From: Flavobacterium sp. W4I14
GTDB lineage: Bacteria; Bacteroidota; Bacteroidia; Sphingobacteriales; Sphingobacteriaceae
Assembly: GCA_030817875.1 (NCBI GenBank)
Contig: JAUSZU010000001.1
Coordinates: 2,108,001 to 2,172,000 of the forward strand
Length of the DNA: 64,000 nt
Reading direction: 5' to 3'
Shown here: piece after piece, positions 27,093 to 35,918 of the stretch
How the letters are laid out: each line of letters starts with the position of its first letter
Numbering within the stretch: position 1 is the first letter of the stretch
Position numbers and translations under genes: made by a program
The notes under the pieces: generated by a model
Seen by the model: the letters and a program-made list of their open reading frames with translations, nothing else
Databases searched by the model: none
Told to the model about the DNA's origin: nothing

Positions 27093-27180
27093 CAACAAAC
27101 TGTATCCATACAAATATACAAAACTGATACTGTATTTATCGCTTTTAGCTTTGCACCTTTGATTTAAGAAATGAAAAGAC
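27093..27180. promoter_or_regulatory. Divergent control region with ACTGTAT direct repeats
   Basis: Between the MocR start and the transporter start lie two direct ACTGTAT copies, 27099-27105 and 27129-27135. They are 30 bp apart, about three helical turns on one DNA face. MocR regulators generally bind direct repeats in the divergent spacer, so these are candidate operator halves. This is inferred from position and repetition only. Confidence 0.45.
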
Positions 27181-28071
27181 ATGAAAGAAACAGGAACTAA
27201 GCTAAATAAAGCGCATATTTCGAGTGGTTGGCTTAACGGATTTATCGCCGTGCTTATCTTTAGTGGCTCTATGCCGGCCACAAGGTTAGCGGTAATGGAT
27301 ATGAGCCCTGTTTTTGTAACCGTTGCCCGTGCCACAATAGCTGCATTGCTTGCGCTTGGGGTATTAATTACATTTAGAGAGAAACGACCATCAAGCAAAC
27401 ATTTAATCTCGTTGATAATTGTAGCGTTGGGTGTAGTAATCGGCTTTCCTTTGTTAAGTGCGCTTGCTTTGCAACACATTACTTCAGCGCATTCTTTGGT
27501 ATTTTTAGGTCTTTTACCCATGGCTACGGCCGCTTTCGCAGTTTTACGGGGAGGCGAACACCCTAAACCCATATTCTGGTTTTTCTCAACTGTAGGTAGC
27601 CTTCTGGTAATTGGCTACACCATCTATCAGGGAATTAACGCCGTACCAACCGGCGACATTTTAATGTTACTGGCAATTGTTCTATGCGGGCTTGGCTATG
27701 CAGAAGGGGCAAAACTATCTAAAACATTGGGTGGTTGGCAGGTAATTTCCTGGGCACTTGTGCTCTCGCTTCCACTCATGTTACCCTTAATGTTCATGTA
27801 CCAACCAACTTCATTTGCTGACGTGGGTACCGCTGCCTGGCTGAGCCTTGCTTATATTTCACTCTTTAGCATGTTCATCGGGTTTATTTTCTGGTACAGA
27901 GGGCTTGCACAAGGTGGAACCGCAGCAGTTGGCCAGCTCCAGCTCCTACAGCCCTTTTTTGGATTGGCACTTGCTACTACCCTGCTCCATGAAAAAGTTA
28001 GCATGGGTATGCTATTCATTACAATAGGCGTAATCCTTTGCGTTGCAGGCTCAAAAAAGTTTGCTAATTAA
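27181..28071 (+). CDS. DMT-superfamily (EamA) exporter
   Basis: A 296-residue inner-membrane protein with ten predicted helices in two EamA repeats. Typical features are FSGSMPATRLAVMDMSPVFVTVARATIAALLALGV-like TM1-TM2 and ALQHITSAHSLVFLGLLPMATA in the first repeat, and LAQGGTAAVGQLQLLQPFFGLALA in the second. EamA proteins usually export amino acids, metabolites or drugs. Being the first gene of an operon controlled divergently by a MocR regulator supports an amino-acid or amine cargo. The start was chosen at 27181; an ATG 10 bp upstream is out of frame. paiB follows after 30 bp. Confidence 0.92.
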   Translation: MKETGTKLNKAHISSGWLNGFIAVLIFSGSMPATRLAVMDMSPVFVTVARATIAALLALGVLITFREKRPSSKHLISLIIVALGVVIGFPLLSALALQHITSAHSLVFLGLLPMATAAFAVLRGGEHPKPIFWFFSTVGSLLVIGYTIYQGINAVPTGDILMLLAIVLCGLGYAEGAKLSKTLGGWQVISWALVLSLPLMLPLMFMYQPTSFADVGTAAWLSLAYISLFSMFIGFIFWYRGLAQGGTAAVGQLQLLQPFFGLALATTLLHEKVSMGMLFITIGVILCVAGSKKFAN

Positions 28072-28101
28072 CCATAATCTTCCCTTCAAAATCTGATAAA
28101 A

Positions 28102-28713
28102 ATGTTGATATCCAATAGTTTTAAGTTTGATGACCAAAGTGAGCAAATTGCCTTTATGAAGAGATATAGCTTTGCCACAATCATTACCAGCTACAATAAT
28201 TTACCCATAGCCACCCAGTTACCATTTGTTGTAAACGAGGTAAATGGAAAGGTTGTGATAAGCGGTCACTTTGCGCAAGCCAATGAGCAGGTGAAATATA
28301 TTGAGCAGTATACATCACTCATTATTTTCACCGAGCCACATGCCTATATCTCTCCTAGCCATTACAAAAAATACAAAAGTGTACCCACATGGGATTATAT
28401 AAGCGTGCATGCCTATGGAAAAGCCAATATTATTAGCGATGAAGAAGCTAAAGAACAAGCATTAAAAGAAATGATTCTGTACTATGAAAAAGAATATCTC
28501 GTACAATGGGATAGTCTTTCTGAAAAGTTTAAACAGGGTATGATGCAAGGAATTGTAGCTTTCGAAATAGAAGTAAGCAATCTTCAGGGTAAGAAAAAAT
28601 TAAGCCAGAACAAATCGGAACAGGAACGAAACAACATTGTATCGCACCTCGAAAACAGTAACAACGCTGTAGAAAGAGAACTTGCTCCATTCATTAAAAA
28701 CCTAAAGCCATAA
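28102..28713 (+). CDS. paiB: PaiB-family FMN-binding protein
   Basis: A 203-residue protein of the PaiB split-barrel family, annotated in Bacillus subtilis as a negative regulator of sporulation and protease genes and structurally an FMN/haem-binding barrel. The family signatures are ATQLPFVV near 38-45, SGHFAQANEQ and EPHAYISPSHYKKYKSVPTWDYISVHAYG near 89-118. In B. subtilis paiB is paired with the acetyltransferase gene paiA; here a GNAT gene starts 2 bp after its stop. No DNA-binding helix is evident. Probably cotranscribed with the upstream EamA exporter. Confidence 0.88.
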   Translation: MLISNSFKFDDQSEQIAFMKRYSFATIITSYNNLPIATQLPFVVNEVNGKVVISGHFAQANEQVKYIEQYTSLIIFTEPHAYISPSHYKKYKSVPTWDYISVHAYGKANIISDEEAKEQALKEMILYYEKEYLVQWDSLSEKFKQGMMQGIVAFEIEVSNLQGKKKLSQNKSEQERNNIVSHLENSNNAVERELAPFIKNLKP

Positions 28714-28715
28714 CC

Positions 28716-29222
28716 ATGTATATAGAAAATAGCACCACACATGATATAGCAGAAATTTTTCGCTTATATGAAATCGCGACCGATTTCCAGAAAACGAAAT
28801 ATAGCGTTCATTGGCCAAAGTTTGAACGCTCGTTGATTGAAACAGAGATTAAGGAAAACAGGCAATGGAAAATAGTTATTAATGGGCAGATAGCCTGTAT
28901 TTGGGCAACTACTTTTAGCGATCCTCAGATATGGGAAGAAAAGAACCTCGACCCGGCCATTTACATTCACCGCATTGCTACAAATCCTGATTTCAGGGGG
29001 CAAAACCTGGTGGGTACAATTATAAACTGGGCAAGAGAATATGCAAAAGCAAATGGTAAACGTTTTGTTAGATTAGATACCGTTGGTGAAAACGAGGGAC
29101 TGATTCAACATTACCAAAAATTTGGATTTGATTTTTTGGGCCTATACGAACTAAGCAACACCGATCAGCTTCCGGCACATTATCATCATAAACCAGTTAG
29201 TTTATTCGAGATGCAAATTTAA
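28716..29222 (+). CDS. GNAT N-acetyltransferase (PaiA-like position)
   Basis: A 168-residue cytoplasmic acetyltransferase. The acetyl-CoA loop (motif A) is IHRIATNPDFRGQNLVGTIINWA near 93-115, with the Q/R-x-x-G/A signature in RGQNLVG. Motif B follows in KRFVRLDTVGENEGLIQHYQKFGFDF. The gene begins 2 bp after paiB, so it is translationally linked. By analogy with B. subtilis PaiA (spermidine/spermine N1-acetyltransferase), an amine acceptor is plausible. Similarity to PaiA itself was not tested, so the substrate is unproven. Confidence 0.85.
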   Translation: MYIENSTTHDIAEIFRLYEIATDFQKTKYSVHWPKFERSLIETEIKENRQWKIVINGQIACIWATTFSDPQIWEEKNLDPAIYIHRIATNPDFRGQNLVGTIINWAREYAKANGKRFVRLDTVGENEGLIQHYQKFGFDFLGLYELSNTDQLPAHYHHKPVSLFEMQI

Positions 29223-29238
29223 TACTGAATATAGTGCC

Positions 29239-29282
29239 AAGCCCAAAACTTTCAAACTTGAAGGTTTTGGGGTTTTGGGCTT
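29239..29282 (+). terminator. Hairpin closing the EamA-paiB-GNAT operon
   Basis: AAGCCCAAAAC (29239-29249) pairs with GTTTTGGGCTT (29272-29282); the interior TTCAAACTTGAA is itself self-complementary. It lies 17 bp after the GNAT stop and lacks a long T tract, so termination efficiency is uncertain. Confidence 0.6.
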
Positions 29283-29373
29283 GTATGTGGCAATCGTTTA
29301 AAGGATATTATAAGCCCTCGTCTTAGGCTTCACCTTATAACGGAAATTATGTGCCCAATGATGTTATCCATGA

Positions 29374-30606
29374 TTAAGTGTCTTTTTTAATTTTTATTGC
29401 AAATAACGACCATGTTGCCAACAACATTATCACCGCCGAAACCTGGTAAACAATAGATAAATCTACTTTGGCATCTTTTAATGCACCGCCAACATACACC
29501 ATTAAACCACCTATAATTGTACTCAGGAAATTAAGGAAACCATATCCGGTTGCAATGTACCTGCTATCGGCTATCTGCCTCAGTACGGGCATTAAATTGG
29601 CATCGTTTATCCCTCTGGCTATACCAAAAAAGAACATGGCGATAATGGCTATTGCAAATACTGTGGTTGACGACATGAGGAATAAAAATGGTGCGCCAAC
29701 AGTAAAGCCGATAATGATCATAAAAACCCTGCTTCTTTTATTTTTGAGGAACCATTTATCGGCAAAATAACCTCCCAAAATTACACCAACAAAAGAGCCC
29801 ACCTGAATATAGCCTGTTGCTGAAATCCCCGCTTCACCCAGGTTAAGGTGAAAATGTTCTTTTAAAAAGGTGGGCAGCCAACCATAAACCAGCCAGTTTG
29901 CGGTACCCAAAACACTAAAATAAAACAGCAGCACCAGAAAAGACCGCTCTTTAAACAGGATCTTAACTGAACCTAATAAACTTATGGTTTCTTTTTCTAC
30001 TTCTTTTACCTCATTTTCAGTTGTTTCGTGTCTAACATCTTTTAAATAATACAACAGTACGATTGAATAAAGAATCCCAAAAATTCCGAATACATGGAAA
30101 CCATATCTCCAGCCCCATATTTCGGCAATATAACCACCTAAGCCACCCAATGCTAAACCTGCATAAAGGCCACTCATATGCAAACCCGTAGCAAGCGATC
30201 TTGTTTTTCCTTTATGATAATCTGTAATCAGCGCCAATGCCGCGGGGATATAACAGGCTTCGCTCAGGCCCATAAAAAAACGCGAAACCAGCATTTCTTC
30301 AAATGAGGAGGTAAAGCCTGTCCACAAGGTTACTGCAGACCATACTGAAACACTGAATATAATTACTTTTTTTCTGCTGTATTTATCGGCCAAAAAGCCT
30401 CCAAAAGGACTTAATATTCCATAAGACCAAAGAAAGACTGAAGTTAAAAGCCCAAACTGTGCATCAGAAAGGGTAAACTCCTTTACAATAGGATCGCGCA
30501 TAGAGGTAATCATGATCCTATCGAAATAATTTAAAAAGGCTACTATCCAAAGGAGTGCAACCAGGCCCCAGGCGAAATATGATTGATTTGATTTTGTACC
30601 GTTCAT
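29374..30606 (-). CDS. MFS transporter, sialic-acid/hexuronate (ACS-type)
   Basis: A 410-residue permease with twelve predicted helices. It opens LNYFDRIMITSMRDPIVKEF, the ACS (anion:cation symporter) hallmark shared with ExuT and NanT-like carriers, followed by the FGGFLADKYSRKKV loop 2-3 motif. As the last gene of the susC operon and 28 bp beyond the mutarotase, its probable job is import of free sialic acid (or its derivative) across the inner membrane. No other importer is encoded in the cluster. Substrate assignment is from context. Confidence 0.88.
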   Translation of the reverse strand: MNGTKSNQSYFAWGLVALLWIVAFLNYFDRIMITSMRDPIVKEFTLSDAQFGLLTSVFLWSYGILSPFGGFLADKYSRKKVIIFSVSVWSAVTLWTGFTSSFEEMLVSRFFMGLSEACYIPAALALITDYHKGKTRSLATGLHMSGLYAGLALGGLGGYIAEIWGWRYGFHVFGIFGILYSIVLLYYLKDVRHETTENEVKEVEKETISLLGSVKILFKERSFLVLLFYFSVLGTANWLVYGWLPTFLKEHFHLNLGEAGISATGYIQVGSFVGVILGGYFADKWFLKNKRSRVFMIIIGFTVGAPFLFLMSSTTVFAIAIIAMFFFGIARGINDANLMPVLRQIADSRYIATGYGFLNFLSTIIGGLMVYVGGALKDAKVDLSIVYQVSAVIMLLATWSLFAIKIKKDT

Positions 30607-30634
30607 TTCTAGATTTTCCTCTTATTAAAACAAT

Positions 30635-31759
30635 TTACTGTTTTGGTCTCGCTATGATCACTTTTGGCGTTCTTACTGCTGGCCTTACTTCTCCACCCGG
30701 AAAAACAAGATTTCCCCGCCACAGCACCATTGTATTTGTTACTGCGGGCCAGGTACTGTTATTGGGATTTGATTGCGCATCTGCTTTGATATTCTTTAGT
30801 ACCTTTCCTTCTACCGACCATTTGTTTTTCTCCACATCATAAGCTAATATTTCATCTGCAAAACCAGGGTGTTTTTCTTTAAGCACAGCCGCTTTTGGAG
30901 CAAGCACGCCGTCATCACCACCGAATATGAGCAACGATTTATGATGAGCGTTGTAGGCTGGATTTGGGGCAGCTACAACGGCTTTTGGTAGAGAAGCTAT
31001 TTTCTTCCATCCATCAGCAGTGCTGTAAGAAAAAGCGTCTGTCAGATATTGTCTATCTACGCCTCCTTTATTATTTTTGATCAGATCGGTTCCGCTGAAT
31101 AGATAAAAAGTTTGATCGGCAACACCGGCCACCGCTAACATTCGCGGAGGACCTGGCCAGGTTTCTAATTTATGCCAAACCCGTTTTTTTCCTTTTGAAG
31201 ATAGATCAAAAGACCAAAAAACATTGGCAGTGTGATCGGCTTCTGGAGAAACAAGTCCGCCTGCAAGGTAAATAACATTACCTAAAACGGCTCCCGTGGT
31301 ATTTGCTATGGGTTGTGGCAGGTTTGGCAACCTAGTGATGCTGATACTTTTATCTTTATAAAGAATAGCATAAACCTTTGCCGAATGGCCTTTCTCGTTA
31401 CTTCCTCCAATGCAAATGAATTGTTTGCCCCAGGAAATGGAGAGCCCATAGCCTAAAGTTTCGGGAAGTTTGCCTGCTACTTTCCATTTTCCACTGGCTT
31501 TATCCAGAACAAATATTTTATCGTTCCACACCTTTTTTGAGCCTGACCATGGCGCACCACCATCTGGAAAATTTGCTCCTCCGGCAACAATTAATGCGCC
31601 GCCTGATACTCCACTAAAAGAACCCGCAAAGCCAAAGTTATCTGGTATGGCTGGCAGTTCTCCCCATGCAAATTGATTTGTTTTTTTTGTAATCTGCGCA
31701 GAACCCGCTGTTGATATCAACATAAAACTTAGAAAAAGTAAGGTATTAAAGTGTTTCAT
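30635..31759 (-). CDS. nanM: Kelch-repeat cyclically permuted mutarotase (NanM-like)
   Basis: A 374-residue periplasmic six-bladed Kelch propeller with a signal peptide ending near GSAQ22. Repeats with the VAGGANFPDGGAPWSGSK, YLAGGLV, FYLFSGTDL and LLIFGGDDG cores are visible. The ISTAGSAQ-ITKKTNQFAWGELPAIPDNFGFAG opening resembles N-acetylneuraminate epimerases, which speed interconversion of alpha-Neu5Ac, the sialidase product, to the beta anomer. It lies 28 bp before the transporter gene and 37 bp after the lyase gene. The Neu5Ac specificity comes mainly from context. Confidence 0.86.
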   Translation of the reverse strand: MKHFNTLLFLSFMLISTAGSAQITKKTNQFAWGELPAIPDNFGFAGSFSGVSGGALIVAGGANFPDGGAPWSGSKKVWNDKIFVLDKASGKWKVAGKLPETLGYGLSISWGKQFICIGGSNEKGHSAKVYAILYKDKSISITRLPNLPQPIANTTGAVLGNVIYLAGGLVSPEADHTANVFWSFDLSSKGKKRVWHKLETWPGPPRMLAVAGVADQTFYLFSGTDLIKNNKGGVDRQYLTDAFSYSTADGWKKIASLPKAVVAAPNPAYNAHHKSLLIFGGDDGVLAPKAAVLKEKHPGFADEILAYDVEKNKWSVEGKVLKNIKADAQSNPNNSTWPAVTNTMVLWRGNLVFPGGEVRPAVRTPKVIIARPKQ

Positions 31760-31796
31760 ATTACGTGCCTATAGAAAATCTGCATGCTTTTAAGCA

Positions 31797-32708
31797 TTAC
31801 CTATATTTTTCGAGGAGCTCAAAAAAGCCAGCTTTGGTTAAATCGGCTTTAAGTTCGATAAATTTATCAGAAGAAAGCGGAACCAATGGTAACCGAGCAT
31901 CTCCTAAATCATAACCCATCATTTTCATAATCGCTCTTTGCGCTGCAATCGATGGATGTTTGATAATACAGCGGATAAAATCGACCACTTTTAATTGTAA
32001 TGCCCTGGCAGCAGTTAAATCATTATTTCTGAAAAGTTTAATTATTTCCAGATATACCGGCGCGGCAAAGGTGTAAGTACTACCAATGGCACCAACAGCA
32101 CCTACTGCCAAAGCACTTAGCAACATCTCATCATAGCCTGATAATGCTTCAAATTTTCCATCCTTGTAGTTTAAACAGGCCTGAAACTCGTGAAGTGTTG
32201 ATGCAGTATATTTTATGCCGGCAAGATTTGGAATTTTTTGTTCTCCGAGTGCTAAAAACTCAACCATATCCATTCCAACGCCGGTTAAAGTTGGCATATG
32301 GTAATAATAAAATGGAAGTTCGGGAGCGGCAGAGGCGATTTCGGCCATACAATCGACCAGGTTTTGTACCGAGGTCGGTTTGAAATAAAACGCTGCAACA
32401 GAAGAAAATGCATCGGCACCAATCTGTGCTGCATGGGCTGCAAGCTTTTTACATTCGTGTATGGAAGTATGCCCTACATGCACTAATACTAAAATCCTTT
32501 TATTTGCAGCTTTTACGTACGCTTCGGCAATGGCCATCCGCTCTTCAACAGTCATGTTTGGTCCTTCTCCGTTGGTTCCGCAAATGTAAACCCCTGCCAC
32601 ACCATCAGCCACCAATTTATCTACGAGTTGCGGTATGATGGTGAGATTTAATGAACCATCTGCCTGGTAGGCTGCAAATGTTGCAGCAACTATGCCGTTA
32701 ATTTTCAT
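31797..32708 (-). CDS. nanA: N-acetylneuraminate lyase (DHDPS superfamily)
   Basis: A 303-residue cytoplasmic class I aldolase that splits Neu5Ac to N-acetylmannosamine and pyruvate. Key residues: GTNGE at 44-48 (carboxylate binding), YYYHMP at 134-139 with Tyr136 as the expected proton shuttle, and Schiff-base Lys166 in GIKYTAS. The YYYHMP variant, rather than the YNxP of dihydrodipicolinate synthases, is typical of Neu5Ac lyases. It is flanked by a second DHDPS-family gene (17 bp) and the Kelch mutarotase. NanE and NanK, needed for ManNAc use, are not in the window. Confidence 0.9.
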   Translation of the reverse strand: MKINGIVAATFAAYQADGSLNLTIIPQLVDKLVADGVAGVYICGTNGEGPNMTVEERMAIAEAYVKAANKRILVLVHVGHTSIHECKKLAAHAAQIGADAFSSVAAFYFKPTSVQNLVDCMAEIASAAPELPFYYYHMPTLTGVGMDMVEFLALGEQKIPNLAGIKYTASTLHEFQACLNYKDGKFEALSGYDEMLLSALAVGAVGAIGSTYTFAAPVYLEIIKLFRNNDLTAARALQLKVVDFIRCIIKHPSIAAQRAIMKMMGYDLGDARLPLVPLSSDKFIELKADLTKAGFFELLEKYR

Positions 32709-32725
32709 ATGTGTTTTGTATTTGT

Positions 32726-33655
32726 CTAATTAAAAAATTCTGGTATTAATATTTTGGCCTGTTTACGCACCGATGTTACATCTGATTCCGAAATCCATTT
32801 ATAGGGCCATCTTAATCGTGTTGGAATCTGAATACAGCCACCAACTGCTGCTAAAAATTTATCTAATGCCGGGTTGCTGTACTGTTGCTTTTGATATGGA
32901 GCAATGCACATTTTAAAGAATTCGAGAATATTTTTTTCTATCCTAAAAGCCTCATCCAGATCTGTTTGCATCAGTTTCCATAAATGTTGTGCCGCTAAAG
33001 GATTGATACAGGCAACATTTGAATAAGCCCCGGCTGCAATGCCCGCCTTTACTCCACTCGCTAAAAAATGGCCAGGAACGAATACAGATAAATGGTTTGC
33101 ATAGGTCTTCATTTCTTGTGTCCAAGCAGCATCTTTACTTAAAACTTTAATACCAATAAGTGATGGCACGGCTGTTTTAAATTTGAGGTAATCTTTTGGT
33201 TTTAACTCCAGCTTTGCATGTGGTGGATTATACAGTACCAAAGGAATTCCGTTTGCGTGCTTTGCGATTCCCTGTAAAAAATCTACCTGTTCAGCGTCAC
33301 AAGGAATTATCCAATCTGGCAAAATCACCTGAAAAGCACTTGGCTTTAGGCTTACTGATCTCTTAACCCTTTCTAATGAAATAACCGGTGAAGGATGACT
33401 GCAGCCTATCTGAAAAGGCATTGATGCTTTTAGGCATTTTTCTGCAAACAGCCGATTAATCTGATCAAATTCTGCTTCGGTCTGATTGTGAAACTCACCT
33501 GCTGTTCCGTTCGAATAAATCCCATCTACTTTCGCATCAATCAAATAATCTATTTCATCAGCCAATAGTCTGAAATCGATCGCTTGGTCATTTTGGATGG
33601 GCAACAACAATGTTGCCCAATTTCCCTTTAGTGTTTTTGCAGTTAATGTATTCAT
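32726..33655 (-). CDS. Second DHDPS-family aldolase/lyase, substrate unknown
   Basis: A 309-residue TIM-barrel with the superfamily catalytic set: SNGTAGE near 48-54, YNPP with Tyr142, and Lys170 in GIKVLS, followed by a C-terminal helical half. It differs from the adjacent lyase in the YNPP loop (dihydrodipicolinate/keto-deoxy-sugar type) and in an extended C-terminus with PTRLRWPYKWIS. The active site looks complete, so it is not decayed. It lies 9 bp after a PhyH dioxygenase gene and 17 bp before the lyase. It may handle a modified sialic acid or another 2-keto sugar acid. Confidence 0.85.
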   Translation of the reverse strand: MNTLTAKTLKGNWATLLLPIQNDQAIDFRLLADEIDYLIDAKVDGIYSNGTAGEFHNQTEAEFDQINRLFAEKCLKASMPFQIGCSHPSPVISLERVKRSVSLKPSAFQVILPDWIIPCDAEQVDFLQGIAKHANGIPLVLYNPPHAKLELKPKDYLKFKTAVPSLIGIKVLSKDAAWTQEMKTYANHLSVFVPGHFLASGVKAGIAAGAYSNVACINPLAAQHLWKLMQTDLDEAFRIEKNILEFFKMCIAPYQKQQYSNPALDKFLAAVGGCIQIPTRLRWPYKWISESDVTSVRKQAKILIPEFFN

Positions 33656-33664
33656 CAGTATTTT

Positions 33665-34444
33665 TTAGAGATGGGCTTCAAACTCCTCAACTTCCTTAAA
33701 CTTTGTTTTGCCTTTTACTAATCTACCTAAGCGGGGTTTGCCACCGTTGTAAACTTCTATCGCATCTGCATCGGCATATCTCAAAAACAGGATTCTTCGG
33801 TCTCTGCTATCAGAAATATTACCATCTGATTTATGGAGCATCCAACAGTTAAAAATCAAAACATCTCCTGCCTTCATTTCCATTGGTACAGCTAAACTAT
33901 CGTCGGCTTCTACAATAATTTCAGCGCCACTTTTCTTTTGGGCTTCGTTCTGTTCTACCCTGATCTGGCCTTTTTTATGACTGCCTGGAATTAACCACAA
34001 ACAGCCATTGCCCCGATCGGTATCATCAAGCGCAGTTAAAGTGGTTAAGGCGTTATAAGGCTTCAATTCGCCATAACCATTATCTTGATGCCAGCCAAAA
34101 GGTTTTGTATTCCCTTTCATTTTAAATGTAAGCTGTGAGGTAGCTCCTTTTATATTCGGACCGATAATTTCTGAGGCCATCTCAACCAGCGGACCATTAA
34201 AATAGTATTCCTTTACTGTTGTAGCCTGGTGGTGAATATTAATCAACAAGGCGTTTTGCAACCAGCTCTTATTCGGATCGAAGGTCTCTTTTTCCTTACG
34301 CCAGGCGTCCATACATTCTTGATGCATCTGAGCCAAACCTTCTGGTTTTAAAATAGCTTTGATGATGAGATAACCTTTTTCGTTAAAAAACGTCAATTCT
34401 TCTTTACTGAGTGTTTTATAATTAAATAACGATTCGTTTTTCAT
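33665..34444 (-). CDS. Phytanoyl-CoA dioxygenase (PhyH)-family protein
   Basis: A 259-residue Fe(II)/2-oxoglutarate-dependent oxygenase of the PhyH group. It opens ELTFFNEKGYLIIKAILKPEG. The metal-binding HxD is in FGWHQDNGYGEL (about 118-129), the distal His in WMLHKSDGN (about 224) and the 2-OG-binding Arg shortly after in DRRILFLRY. No signal peptide, so cytoplasmic. It sits inside the sialic-acid operon, 11 bp after susD and 9 bp before the DHDPS-like gene. Hydroxylation of a modified sugar or lipid substituent released from the glycan is possible; the substrate is unknown. Confidence 0.88.
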   Translation of the reverse strand: MKNESLFNYKTLSKEELTFFNEKGYLIIKAILKPEGLAQMHQECMDAWRKEKETFDPNKSWLQNALLINIHHQATTVKEYYFNGPLVEMASEIIGPNIKGATSQLTFKMKGNTKPFGWHQDNGYGELKPYNALTTLTALDDTDRGNGCLWLIPGSHKKGQIRVEQNEAQKKSGAEIIVEADDSLAVPMEMKAGDVLIFNCWMLHKSDGNISDSRDRRILFLRYADADAIEVYNGGKPRLGRLVKGKTKFKEVEEFEAHL

Positions 34445-34455
34445 AAATGATCGCG

Positions 34456-35907
34456 TTAATATCCCTGTGTTTGCACCAGGTTTGGATTTGCCGCCAAAAC
34501 AGTTGTAGATAAAGGCCAGAACAAAGGCACCGTTTTATTTTTGAGGTTAGGAATGTAGGTATAGGCGTTTATGGTACCGCCGAAATGAAAGCGCACAATA
34601 TCGTACCAACGTTTGTTTTCGAAGAAAAACTCACGGCCACGTTCGTCAAAAATGGCGCGTTCTACGGTAGCTTTATCAGTTGCACCGGTATAAACTCCGT
34701 TTCCGGCTCTATTTCTAACTTTATTTAAATACACAATTGCCTGTGCGGCATTATCGAGTGCGGCGTAAGCCTCGGCTTCCATCATATAAATATCAGCCAG
34801 TCTGAACATGATCACATCGTTATCAGAAACCCGGTCATCAGCGTATTTGGTGCCTGGCATTTTGGTAATCCATGCGCTCTTTTGCACGGTTCCCTGTCTT
34901 TCGATGATAAAGGTATTTGGCACACGTTTATCATTGGTTAGGCCACTAAAAAGTGCCCTGCTTTCTTTACTGATCTGGTAACCGCCCTGTCCGTTAACAG
35001 AAGTGAGCGCATAGGCAATGCTATCCAGGTTGGATGCATTTGAAATCGCCGTTAAAAATGGCAAAGCATTTAAACCATAGTTGGCGCCATTTTCGTCACG
35101 GTTATAATAGGCCGACATGATTACTTCAGCATTTGCCCTCGTTGTGGTTACATCTTTAAAGTTGGTCAATAATGAAACGCCTGTGGCTTCTACTGCAGCA
35201 GCAGCTGTGATCGCATCGTTAAAATCTGCCGTACCACCAGCCAATACTTTGGCGCTCCATAATTTGGCTTCAGCTTTTAACGCCAATGCAGCGCCATACG
35301 AAAACCTGTATTTGGATACGTAAGTTTTTTCAGGAAAAAGTGCTATAGCCTGGTCTAAATCGGCAAAAACCTGTTTCATCACCTCAGTGGCTTTTGCTCT
35401 TGGCAAAAGTGGAACATTATCATCGGTAATGGTTTCCAGCATCAATGGCGTATCGCCGATAATTCTAACCAGATAAAAATAAGTGTAGGCACGCTGGCAA
35501 AGTGTTTCGGCCTTTAACCTGTTCTTTGTAGCCGCATTAGAAAAAGGAAAAGGCTCTATTTTGCTGAGCAGCAGATTACAGTTACCAATGGCTTTATATT
35601 GCCCATTGTAGTTTAAAGCACCTACTGTTGGACTTAATATCTGTGACCATACCGTTGTTAAACGGCTGTTGGTTCCATTTATGAGTTCCTCGCTCCGTTC
35701 GGTACCGTAAGTAATAGAATTGGCAAAGGCCCTGATAGACGTATATGTTCCGGTAACATAGGGAAGAAAATCGCCCTCACTTTTAAAGTAAACCTGATCG
35801 GTAATCTGCGATTGTGGTTTAACTTCGAGTAATTTTTTGCAAGATGAAAAAGCTGCTGCTATTACAACGATAACAGAAAGCAGGATATATTTCTTGGTCA
35901 TTTTCAT
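34456..35907 (-). CDS. RagB/SusD-family surface glycan-binding lipoprotein
   Basis: A 483-residue surface lipoprotein: signal, lipobox FSSC (Cys about 23), then the SusD fold with TPR-like helices (TLCQRAYTYFYLVRIIGDTPLM near 136-157, YGAALALKAEAKLWSAKVL near 207-225) and the C-terminal YMMEAEAYAALDN...YLNKVRNR and ENKRWYDIVRFH segments. It should cap the adjacent SusC barrel and bind the sialoglycan ligand. It follows susC by 11 bp and precedes the PhyH gene by 11 bp, within a seven-gene operon. Confidence 0.95.
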   Translation of the reverse strand: MKMTKKYILLSVIVVIAAAFSSCKKLLEVKPQSQITDQVYFKSEGDFLPYVTGTYTSIRAFANSITYGTERSEELINGTNSRLTTVWSQILSPTVGALNYNGQYKAIGNCNLLLSKIEPFPFSNAATKNRLKAETLCQRAYTYFYLVRIIGDTPLMLETITDDNVPLLPRAKATEVMKQVFADLDQAIALFPEKTYVSKYRFSYGAALALKAEAKLWSAKVLAGGTADFNDAITAAAAVEATGVSLLTNFKDVTTTRANAEVIMSAYYNRDENGANYGLNALPFLTAISNASNLDSIAYALTSVNGQGGYQISKESRALFSGLTNDKRVPNTFIIERQGTVQKSAWITKMPGTKYADDRVSDNDVIMFRLADIYMMEAEAYAALDNAAQAIVYLNKVRNRAGNGVYTGATDKATVERAIFDERGREFFFENKRWYDIVRFHFGGTINAYTYIPNLKNKTVPLFWPLSTTVLAANPNLVQTQGY

Positions 35908-35918
35908 GTTTTTAAATG

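Noticed and set aside
27093..27572. N-terminal extension of the MocR reading frame (about 160 codons)
   Set aside because: It is antisense to the EamA gene, its composition is not protein-like, and the GntR HTH family begins at the ATG at 27092/27089.
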